Assembly (NCBI RefSeq): GCF_029931775.1
Contig: NC_079318.1
Coordinates: 24,008,159-24,072,158 of the forward strand
Origin: Euleptes europaea
Taxonomy: Eukaryota; Chordata; Lepidosauria; Squamata; Sphaerodactylidae
Reading direction: 5' to 3'
Length of the DNA: 64,000 bases
Numbering within the stretch: position 1 is the first letter of the stretch; each line of letters begins with the position of its first letter. Shown in pieces: positions 12,206 through 21,201 of this stretch. A program made the position numbers and the translations under genes. The notes under the pieces were generated by a model. The model was given only the letters and a program-made list of their open reading frames with translations. It was not told the origin of the DNA and did no database searches.

Positions 12206-12527
12206 GGGAGCCAGCATGGTGTAGTGGTTAAGAACGGTGGTTTGGAGTGGTGGAGTCTGATCTGGAGAACCAGGGTTGATTCCCCACTCCACATGAGTGG
12301 CTGAGGCTAATCTGGTGAGCTGGATTTGTTTCCCCACTCCTACACTCAAAGCCAGCTGGGTGACCTTGGGCTAGTCACAGCTCTCTGATAGAGCTCTCTC
12401 AGCCTCACCTACCTCACAGGGTGTCTGTTGTGGGGAGGGGAAGAGAAGGTGATTGTAAGCTGGTTTGATTCTCCCTTAAGTGGCAGAGAAAGTTGGCATA
12501 TAAAAACTAACTCTTCTTTTTCTTCTG
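12206..12527 (+). mobile_element. tRNA-like SINE (agccagcgtggtgtagtggt family)
   Basis: Head ggagccagcatggtgtagtg, internal ttgattccccactccacatg and tail ggcatataaaaactaactc with a TTCTTC run. Near full length. Confidence 0.85.
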
Positions 12528-13101
12528 AGGCTGGTGACAGACATTTTGACAGAGCTGTTGTAGCCCCTGGTATACCTGCACTTTTCTGCCACAATTGTCT
12601 CTGATCAAGACAGTTGTATGAATATTTAAGTGTTGTCAAGAGCTGTAAAAATGTTATTTGACCAAAAAAGAAACAACTGTATATATCATGAGCAAGAATG
12701 GCTCTACCATGTGCTGCTTTCAAACTCTCTTAAAAATGATGGACAGACAACTGCTGACCACATAACTACAGTCTATGCACTTAGATGAGGGCTAGGGTTG
12801 GGCTCACTTGTACTTGCTAGTCCCTTCCCCATGTGCATGACTTGTGAAAGACCATGTGCAAACTGTACCAGCATTGGCTCTTTCACACATTGTGTTGAAC
12901 GCATGCAGCAAAAGGTCAGGGCCAACAAGGGCAGCCCCCACCCCCAAATCCACGTTGTCAGGTGTGAACAGTCCATAGCCTCTCTAACAATGTTGTAATT
13001 TCCCCCCAAATCTCCAACCAGTAATATGACCACAGGATGCTGGGCACAATCTGGAAAAGCTGGATGCCCCTAGATTCTTTTCAAAGCCATGGGATGCATG
13101 C
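12528..13101. other. Intergenic, no recognised feature
   Basis: Nothing recognised. Confidence 0.35.
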
Positions 13102-13109
13102 TTAATTGC

Positions 13110-13318
13110 TAGGGTTGCCAGGTCCCTCTTTGCCACTGATGGGAGGTTTATGGGGCGGAGCCTGAGGAGGGCAGGGTTTGGGGAGGGAAGGGACTTCAGT
13201 GCCATAGAGTCCAATTACCAAAGCAGCCATTTTCTCCAGGGGAACTGATCTCTATCGGCTGGAGATCAGTTGTAATAGCAGGAGATCTCCAGCTAGTACC
13301 TGGAGGTTGGCAACCTTA
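13110..13318. mobile_element. TAGGGTTGCCA-ended DNA element with exact 8-bp target duplication
   Basis: Flanked by TTAATTGC at 13102-13109 and 13319-13326. Ends are TAGGGTTGCCA and TGGCAACCTTA. Full 209-base copy. Confidence 0.88.
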
Positions 13319-13326
13319 TTAATTGC

Positions 13327-13917
13327 CACTGCCAATATTTTACATCTTGTTGGGTTTGGTGGGAGTTGGATGTGCCGAATTTCTCTGGGCTGCATCTGCT
13401 CTCTCTCAAGAAAGGCAGTTCTCTGCAGCAGACACAGGCTCGGTCTGCTGCTTACACAGCCACCGAGACACAAATGCCCACTCCTGCCTCCCACACTCAG
13501 CTGTATGCAGGACAGCTGCTGCCATCTCTTATCACTTAGGTTGCAAAGAGGCTTGTGTTTAGCCTTCCTAGAAATGCGTGACTCTGAGAAATATGATCTC
13601 TGTGCTTATTTTTTCCCCTCCAAGGAAGGATTTTGTTATAGTAGAGAAGGGTAAGTTTGGCTTTCATACTTGCAATCCAACTGCTTTCCATAGCTGGCGC
13701 CGTAAGGAGGATCTCCCCATTCCTGCAAAGCTTTTGCCACTGGAATTTATTTGCCTTTCACTTTAATGCAGTCTTGGTTTCATTTGGGGTGCAATCCACC
13801 ACACATTGCTTAACAGTGAGCCTCCCTCTCTCGTAGGGTTGCTTGACATTACTGCCTTTTGTACAATGCCTCGTTCTTAATAATAAACATTACTATTACA
13901 AGTAATAAACATTACTA
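13327..13917. other. Intergenic, no recognised feature
   Basis: Overlapping short frames only; ends in a short tandem of aataaacattacta. Confidence 0.35.
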
Positions 13918-14248
13918 CAGGTCGAGTATCTCTTATCTGAAATGCTTGGGCCCAGAAGTAAAAGGCAGAAGTGTTTTGGATTTAGGATTTTTTTTTTCAG
14001 ATTTTGGAATATTTGCATATACATAATGAGATACTTAGGGGATGGAACCCAAGTCTAAACACAAAATTCATTTATGTTTTATATATACCTTATGCACATA
14101 GCCTGAAGGTAATTGTATACGTTTTTAATAATTTTGTGCATGTGGGGCATCGTGGGGAACCTGCCATGTGCTGTTTTATTACCCTTTGTGGGCGCTCAAA
14201 AAGTTTTGGATTTTGGATATTGGATTTCTGGATAAGGGATACTCAGAT
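13918..14248. mobile_element. Tc1/mariner-like non-autonomous element
   Basis: Inverted ends cgagtatctcttatc and gataagggatactc, TA at the left flank, and interior aatatttgcatatacataat and aattcatttatgttttatat. From memory this interior closely resembles a mariner-type repeat family present in mammals. About 330 bases. Confidence 0.6.
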
Positions 14249-14785
14249 TATATTTAAAAGTAATCCACAGCATCTACGCTTTTTAAAGCATCCAAGATGA
14301 ATTACAAATGCAAAACTGACCTGTTTCCCCAACTGAAATAGCCCCCCAAAGCTGTCTTTCCCCACAAGGGTAGCTAATAGCAGATTGTGGGAGTGGTGGT
14401 GGCAAATTTGATCAGGGAAATTTGACCAGTGAACTACTCTTACTGTAAAAATTTTAAAAAGTCAATTTTGAGATAGCTGAATTTTTAATTTTTGGAAAAT
14501 CTTGGTTCAGCACTACTCTTAAGTGTGCAGTCGGGGCCAAACTAGAGTGGCAGTGGACACGGGGCCATCCCTGTGCCAGCCAATGCCATTTTTAAAAGCA
14601 TTAGTAATTCTTTTAAAATTACTGCAAGGCCCCAATCCAGATCAGGTGTGTGGTGCGACAGTCCCAGGAGCAATTGTCCCCCCCGCTCCCACTATTACAA
14701 GTGCTATTTCTGCACCTGAAAAGGAGTGCAAGGAGGAGGTACAAGTGATAAGGCAATCACATGCACGCTAGATAGAATACACCTA
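14249..14785. other. Intergenic, no recognised feature
   Basis: Nothing recognised. Confidence 0.35.
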
Positions 14786-14995
14786 TACACGCTAGATGCA
14801 TACCTATTCTCTCCAGGATCAGATAAGCATGAGTATTATAATAGGTGCTTTGGAACACAGGCAGGATGGTGCTGCTGCACTCGTCCTGTTTGTGGGCTTC
14901 CTAGAGATACCTGGTTGGTCACTGTGTGAACAGACTGATGGACTTGATGGACCTTGGTCTGATCCAGCATGGCCTTTCTTATGTTCTTATATTCC
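14786..14995 (+). mobile_element. CR1 LINE 3' end
   Basis: cacaggcaggatggtgctgc ... tggtctgatccagcatggcc tttcttatgttcttat, matching 56505-56752 and the reverse copy at 37703. Confidence 0.8.
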
Positions 14996-15905
14996 TAATA
15001 GTGCTGTACCCTTCCATGGGATCTTGCAGCTCTTTGGCTTGATAGCCCATTCTCTACCATTCCCTTTGATCCCTAAACTACTACCCAGCTACTGCCCAGA
15101 GGCACCCTCAGTTGTTCAATTGATGGTCCAAACAGCTTGGACTTGCTTGATGAATGTTAGAAGCCGTGTCTGAATGGCTGAGAAGTTCCATCAAAACATA
15201 CATGTGCGGGACAGTTTTGGTAGAAATAGATACTGGTGTTTGGAAATCTTAAACGTGGAGGATGTGTGCAGGCAACTTAAAATATTTTATTGTAGCTGGT
15301 AAATGAACAATTGAAGTGTCACTTCACTCTAACATTGTTATGATTACCTTTTAGATGTTTTATTATGGCATTCCTGCAAAAATATCTAGAAGTGCTTCAG
15401 CCTCATAAAAGGCATAAATAAAGTATGAACTGTTGATTTTGGCTAAGTGGATTATTTCATAAAGTTGGTGGAAGAGAAACAGATACCAGCTCTCATTATT
15501 TTCCAAAATGCTAAAGACCGTCCAAATAACCCTAAGTATCATTTTGCAGGGAGCATTATAGGAAGAATGTAAAACTAAAGCCCCTAAGAGGACCTCAAGT
15601 GGGCAACTTTGGAAGTGATCTTGATAGAAATTGTCTCTGCACATTGTGAGATTTAGGGAGACACTGAAATGTTTGCCTTGTGTGTATGAAAGTTATGTAC
15701 TTTCCAAGGATTCCTGGGTTCTTTGTGTTCACAGCAGCAAACATCAAACAAACTTCAGCTGATATTTGATAACAATTCACCAGCATTTCGCTCCCTCTCA
15801 CAGGGAGTAACTCTGATTAGGATTGTATTGTTTTTAGCCTGACCACATAGTTTAGTGGGATTGGCTAGCTATTTTCTTCACCCGGGGCTTCTATGACCAC
15901 TGCAG
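14996..15905. other. Intergenic, no recognised feature
   Basis: AT-rich and unassigned. Confidence 0.35.
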
Positions 15906-15908
15906 TCA

Positions 15909-16230
15909 GAGAACCATAGAATCATAGAGTTGAAAGGGGCCATACAGGCCATCTAGTCCAGCCCCCTACTCAATGTAGGATCAGCCTAAAGCATCCCTGA
16001 CAAGTGATCGTCCAGCTGCTGCTTGAAGACTACAAGTGAGGGGGAGCTCACCACCTCGCTTGGGCAGCTGATTCCACTGCTGAACTGCTCTTACTGTAAA
16101 AAAAAAAGTTTCTAATGTCTAGCCGGTACCTTTCCGCCTGTAATTTATACCCATTATTGTGAGTCCTATCCTCTGCTGCCAACAGGAACTTCTCTCTACC
16201 CTCCTCTAAGTGACAGCCTTTCAAATACTT
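15909..16230 (-). mobile_element. CR1 LINE 3' region (reverse)
   Basis: Begins agaaccatagaatcatagag ttgaaagggg, the typical antisense end of CR1, and continues with ctgctgcttgaagactacaa and gattccactgctgaactgct. Confidence 0.8.
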
Positions 16231-16700
16231 AGGCCATTTATTACTTGGTTATTAGCCTCACTTCTTTTGAGTTATTCATAATTTTCCCTACCTTCAGAAG
16301 TCACTTCGCAGCTGTCCCGCACTTGTCCCGTGGTTTCAGGAACCTGTTTTATCATGAATTTAAATTTTGCCTCGATCAGCTAAGCGAGGCAATTCCTGTG
16401 AATAGTGTTAACATCAAGTTTTCTTTCCTCACGCCCATTCCCGCTTGTCCCTCCCCCCTCAAACCCACTCCCCCTTGAAACCCTTTTGGTGATTTTAGGT
16501 AAAAAAATTTAAGATCTCAGGAATGGAGCTGGGTGTTTCTCCCCCTGCTCGCCTCATATGCAACCTTTCTGGTCGGTTTCAGCAGCCAGAGGTCTTTAAA
16601 GTTTGCTGGCGCTAGACCCCAGCTTTGAGATAGCCAGAACAAATTGGTAGTGAGGGGGTTCCTTCTCTGCTTTGGCTGTAAAATGGTGCTCGATGGCCCC
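16231..16700. other. Intergenic, no recognised feature
   Basis: Nothing recognised. Confidence 0.35.
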
Positions 16701-16707
16701 CTCATTC

Positions 16708-17147
16708 AAGTTAATTCATGCCATTGTATTCCCTATTACTCTGTATGGGTGTGAAAGCTGGACAATGAAGAAAGCTGACAGGAAGAAAGTAGATTCCTTT
16801 GAAATGTGGTGTTGGAAGAGTTATGGATACTGTAAACAGCCAAAAACAACTGATGTGGGTTCTAGATCAAGCCTGAACTGTCCCTAGAAGCCAAAATAAC
16901 TAAACTGAGGCTATTGTACTTTGGTCACATTATGAGAAGACAAGACTCACTGGAAAAGTCAATAACGCGAGGAAAAGTTGAAGGCAGCAGGAAAAGAGGA
17001 AGACCCAGCACGAGATAGATTGACTCTCTAAAGGAAGCCACGGCCCTCAGTGAGCAAGGCTGCTAACAATAGGACATTTTGGAGGACATTGATTCGTAGG
17101 GTCACCATAGGTCAGAAGCTACTTGATGGCACTTAACGCACACAGGT
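16708..17147 (+). mobile_element. BovB/RTE LINE, short 3' fragment
   Basis: LIHAIVFPITLYGCESWTMK in frame, then decayed reverse-transcriptase C-terminus and tail gaagctacttgatggcactt aacgcacaca. Homologous to 9590-10056. Confidence 0.85.
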
Positions 17148-18043
17148 GGGATGACTGAATTATCTGATTGACAGTTTGGACTTAATGAAGACCAAGTGAT
17201 GATTAGCTTTCCAGAGAAGTCTGCATTGTAAGGTGGTCCTAGGAGGATGATTTTTATGCTGCAAACCTCTATAATTAATCATGGCCTGAATTTTGATGTG
17301 TCCCCTGGAAGCCAAAGAACAGTCATTGTTAAGGTGTGCTCAAGCTCCCAGCGGAACCTGGGAACCCAATGCTCCCTTGTGCATTGGCATCTTGATAGCT
17401 TGTAGCCTGCTCTTACTTGTTCGACATTAATATCAAACAAGGAGTCTCTCCAGCAGCTCGAGCATCACAAGGCCTGAGAAAACGCATGTCTCCCAACCCA
17501 CAGTTATGTGGGGTAACAGGAAGTAGTGGCACAATATGTCATGAGCCCAAAAGAGTAGGCACCAAAGAGAGAGGGGAGATTCTTCTACCAGTTATAAGGA
17601 AAGCAGGATGGGTGCAGAAAGGAAAGATGGGGGAGTGGGTTGGAAACCAATGGGCGCCAGCTACTTTAGCCCAGATATGACTTAAAAGACACATGACTTG
17701 CTATTGGCTGGACCAAGATGTGGGTAGTGTCTCTGTATGAAACAAAGGACATCCTGATAGTAACAGGAAAATAGCAAAAGGCACATGGATGTCATAACTG
17801 AAGGACCCAAAATTATGAACCAGTCATCTCTGACGGCTGATTTTTGGCAACCCTTGATGGTTCTATCAGGCTCATTCCAGAAATTGCTTCTTTCCTTCCA
17901 GCTCTTTGTGATCTGATGAGGTGTGGCCTTTTCTCCCTCCAACCCTCACCTTTGTCCTTGGCAGGCTTGAAGTTTTTTTGCATCACCTTGACACAGATTG
18001 AATGTACATCAGCTAGGATGAAGTCCTCAGCACCAGGAGTAGA
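17148..18043. other. Intergenic, no recognised feature
   Basis: Opposed overlapping frames at 17813-18155; none recognisable. Confidence 0.35.
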
Positions 18044-18051
18044 GTTTACAG

Positions 18052-18246
18052 CAGTGGTTCCCAAACGTTTCGGGCCACAGCCCCTTGGTTCCACAAATTC
18101 AACCCCAGCGCCCCCTACCCTATCCAACAACACAGTTGAAGGGGGCCACCTCTAGAGCCCCCCTGCTGCCCCCTTGCCTCTTAGTACCCCCCTAGGTAAT
18201 CCCACCCCTCCCCAGGGGGTGATACTTCCTTCTTTGGGAACCACTG
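18052..18246. mobile_element. hAT MITE with perfect 14-bp inverted ends
   Basis: CAGTGGTTCCCAAA at the left and its exact reverse complement at the right, 195 bases long, with the 8-bp duplication GTTTACAG at 18044-18051 and 18247-18254. The end sequence is that of Charlie-type hAT elements. Confidence 0.92.
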
Positions 18247-18541
18247 GTTTACAGGCAACACAAAGGGCTGGGCTTGAGATTTAAGATCCTAAATGGCCTG
18301 GGCCTAGTATAGCTATTGGGCCTACCTATCCAAAAAGATGTTTTGCAGAGGTGCCGCACATCCATGGTAGTAAATTCTGCAGTTTAATTACTTGTTTAGT
18401 AAATAACTACTTCCTTTTGTCTGTTCTGTACCTATTGCTCATCAGCTTCATTGGGTGCCTCCAAGTTCTAGGAGAAAAAAAAATCCCTCTATCCACTTTC
18501 TCCACCTAATGTATAGTTTTATAAACCACTATTATGTCCAC

Positions 18542-19475
18542 TTTTTTCCTGCTGTCACATCACAGCTGACTTATGGTGACCCCATAGGGCAGGGGTGGGG
18601 AGCGTCAGGCCCGGGGCGTTTAAGGCCTGCGAAATCTGGGTCCTGGGAGATCTCTAGCTCATTCAGAAGGATCTAAGACTGGAGATCCGCCCCCTCCCAC
18701 GGACAGGAATAGCCTCTATTCAAGGGAGATGTGAGTTTGTTTTGCCGAGAGTCTTTAGCTATGGAGCTGCTAGGACCACCCAAGAAACTGTATTAACCCT
18801 TTCCCACCCAGGCTGTGGAGAAAGGTATTCCCTCTGTACTACAAGAGGGCTGAGGGCGGATGCGGCGACAATGGAGGGGTTAAAGGTTGCAGAGCCAGAA
18901 TGCGTGGGGGCCCTCGAGTTCTTAGCCAGTGTGTCCTCACTTCATCCCTGCAGGCAGAGGTAGCAGTAGCCGGCTGTAGAATCTGGCCATGCAGAGCAGG
19001 AGCAACTCTGGCGTGCAGCTGCAGGGCTACGCCCGCTGGTGCAACAGACCATCCTGTGCCACCAGGTGGCCGAGTGCACCACAAGTTGGATGCCTGCCTG
19101 CTTGCCCGTGCCGGGGGGGGGTCATCTGGGGCAGCTGCCTGCTTAGGGCTTGGTTGGCTAATTTTTAAGTTGATAATTTTGTATGGCCCGCGAATGATGT
19201 TATAAATATCCAAATGGCCCTTGGCGGAAAAAAGGCTCCCCACCCCTGCCATAGGGGTTTCAAGGCAAGAGATGTTCAGAGGCGGTTTGCCATTGCCTGG
19301 TTCCATGTCCCGCCCCAGTATTCCTTGGAGATCTCCCATCCAAATACTTGCCAGGGTCAAGGCTGAGGGTGTATGACTGGCCCAAGGTCACCCAGCAGGT
19401 TTCCATGGCTGAGTGGGGATTCGAACCTGGGTTTCCCAGATCCTAGTCTGACACATTAACCACTACACCATGCTG
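18542..19475 (-). mobile_element. SINE (BovB-tailed, reverse) split by a hAT insertion
   Basis: The left part (catcacagctgacttatggt gaccccataggg, 18556-18589) and right part (ggtttcaaggcaagagatgt ... ggattcgaacctgggtttcc ... ttaaccactacaccatgctg, 19249-19475) form one reverse-oriented tRNA-derived SINE with a BovB-type tail once the insertion is removed. Confidence 0.75.
18590..19248. mobile_element. hAT-like element nested in a SINE, exact target duplication
   Basis: 659 bases between CCATAGGG at 18582-18589 and 19249-19256. Ends are CAGGGGTGGGGAGC and its exact reverse complement. A 173-codon reverse frame inside is not recognised as a transposase. Confidence 0.9.
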
Positions 19476-19476
19476 T

Positions 19477-19672
19477 AGCTTGATCTTGTCAGATCTCAGC
19501 CGCTAAGCAGTTGGCCCTGGTTAGTATTTGTATTGGAGACCACTAAAGCTAACAGCAGGGTTGTTATGCAGAGGAAGGCAATGGCAACCCCCCTCTGTTA
19601 ATCTCTTGCCTTGAAAGCCTTATGGGGTTGCCATAAGTCAGCTGTGACTTGACGGCGCTTTGCACATGCAAG
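19477..19672 (+). mobile_element. 5S-headed SINE with BovB-like tail
   Basis: tagcttgatcttgtcagatc tcagccgctaagcag is the 5S rRNA internal promoter region; the tail gttgccataagtcagctgtg acttgacggcgctt matches the BovB 3' end. Confidence 0.85.
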
Positions 19673-20130
19673 TCCACCTTGAGTGGCCTTTTTTGCTAAA
19701 CCGAAAAGTCCCAGACTTTCCCCCCCCCCCGACTCTCCTCAGCACCCTGTTAATGTTACCCCACCATGCCTCATGTCTTCTCGTTGGCCTCAGGACTGCT
19801 AAGGCTACCTGGCGCTCTGTATTTTAGATCTAAATTGCTGCTCTATTGCTTGGTTTTTAAAATGAGCTGTATCTGGTCTATCTGTATGAATTATTTTAGC
19901 ATAAACGCCTTTGAACGATAGAACAACCGGGGCAGAACTATTTTTCATATATCGATAAATGGCTCGATAGAATGAAATGTACACAGGAGCTCGCAGCAAA
20001 TGGCACCTTCTGCCATCACGTGTATAAGGTACTTTGCTGAGCAGCTGAGTTGGTGAGTGACTAAAAGCGTGTGACTAAAGGCACTGCAGAAGGAGCATCA
20101 CCCACGCAGAGCCTTTTTTTTAAAGTCCTG
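19673..20130. other. Intergenic, no recognised feature
   Basis: Contains a C run at 19720-19730; otherwise nothing recognised. Confidence 0.35.
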
Positions 20131-20133
20131 GCG

Positions 20134-20166
<33 letters not shown>
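20131..20166. repeat. (GC)n(AC)n microsatellite
   Basis: Six GC units followed by about twelve AC units. Confidence 0.95.
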
Positions 20167-20167
<1 letters not shown>

Positions 20168-20255
20168 AACAACCCGGAAAAGATGTGCACATAAAGTTTG
20201 ACCGCTAATATTGGGCAATTGCAATTTAGATAAATCACAATATGGTCAATTTTGT

Positions 20256-20416
20256 GTATGTGTGTGTGTTAAGTGCCGTCAAGTCGCTTCCGACTCATGG
20301 CGACCCTATGAACGAAAGCCCTCCAAAATGTCCTCTCTTTGACAGCCTTGTTCAGATCTTGCAAATTGAAGGCTGTGGCTTCCTTTATTGAGTCCATCCA
20401 TCTCTTGTTGGAGATG
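20256..20416 (-). mobile_element. BovB LINE 3' end (reverse)
   Basis: gtgttaagtgccgtcaagtc gcttccgactcatggcgacc and gtggcttcctttattgagtc catccatctcttgttgg are the reverse complement of 9905-10052. Confidence 0.85.
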
Positions 20417-20674
20417 GTCAATTTTAGTCCATTATAAATTATTTGAAATTTTTAATTAGGAATGCTTTTCGGTTGAGCGGCTAAATTTTTTGTTTTTTTT
20501 ACCTTTTGTATAAACGACACGTGTGTTTTTACGGGCTGTATTAATAAATCTGAACCCGGCAAAGATCACATGAAATACCAGGCGAAACCACCGACCGCCC
20601 CGTCGCGGCTCCATCGGGCCCATCCGCAAGGCGCCTTTCTGGGATGCTTTCAAAGGGTTTCCGAGGTCCGCTTC

Positions 20675-20682
20675 TGACGTCA
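20675..20682. promoter_or_regulatory. Full CRE palindrome (CREB/ATF site)
   Basis: TGACGTCA, exact eight-base match, 186 bases before the CCSAP ATG and about 40 bases before an inverted CCAAT box. CRE plus CCAAT spacing of this kind is common in CpG promoters; occupancy is inferred. Confidence 0.6.
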
Positions 20683-20867
20683 CAGCAGCAGCACCGCCCC
20701 CCCCGCCCGTCCGCTGATTGGCTGAAGCGGGCGGGGGCGGACGCAGAACGCCGCTGTTTGTGTTTGAACGTTCCAAGCGGGAGGGCGGGGCGAAGCTCCC
20801 GGGGATCGTTCCATCCGCGGTTGGAGGGCGACCCCGCGGGGCAGGCCGGGCCGGGCCAGGCCAGGCC

Positions 20868-21201
20868 ATGGTGCCGTCGCGGGGCGCGAAGAGCGAGTAC
20901 ATGAAGCGCTACCAGGAGCCCAAGTGGGAGGCGTGCGGCCCCTGCTACCAGGAGCTGCTGCGCTACCGCCTGAGCCGCCGCCTCCTGGAGCAGGCGCACC
21001 GGCCCTGGTTCTGGGACGGCTGGGAGCAGGACAGCAACGGCGGCGGCGGCAGCGGAGGGTCCCCCTCGCCGCCGGGCACGTCCAGCCCCCCGGCCGCCCA
21101 GCAGCGGGAGGAGGAGGCGCCCGGCCAGCCTGATCCCGGCAGGCTCGACGGGGCCGGGGAGAGCCGCCGGCCCGGCCCGCCGGGACCCCCGCGTGGATCC
21201 G
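20868..21201 (+). CDS. CCSAP: CCSAP coding exon 1
   Basis: ATG at 20868 in a GC-rich context, 111 codons plus one base, then donor GTATGG at 21202. It encodes [20 protein letters not shown] and onwards, the conserved N-terminal microtubule-associated block, then a low-complexity Gly/Ser/Pro tail containing a GGGGSGGS run. The phase-1 end joins exon 2 to form a Glu codon. Confidence 0.95.

Noticed and set aside
18839-19360. 173-codon reverse frame
   Set aside because: It runs through both the hAT element and the flanking SINE, so it cannot be an old gene, and it shows no transposase motif.
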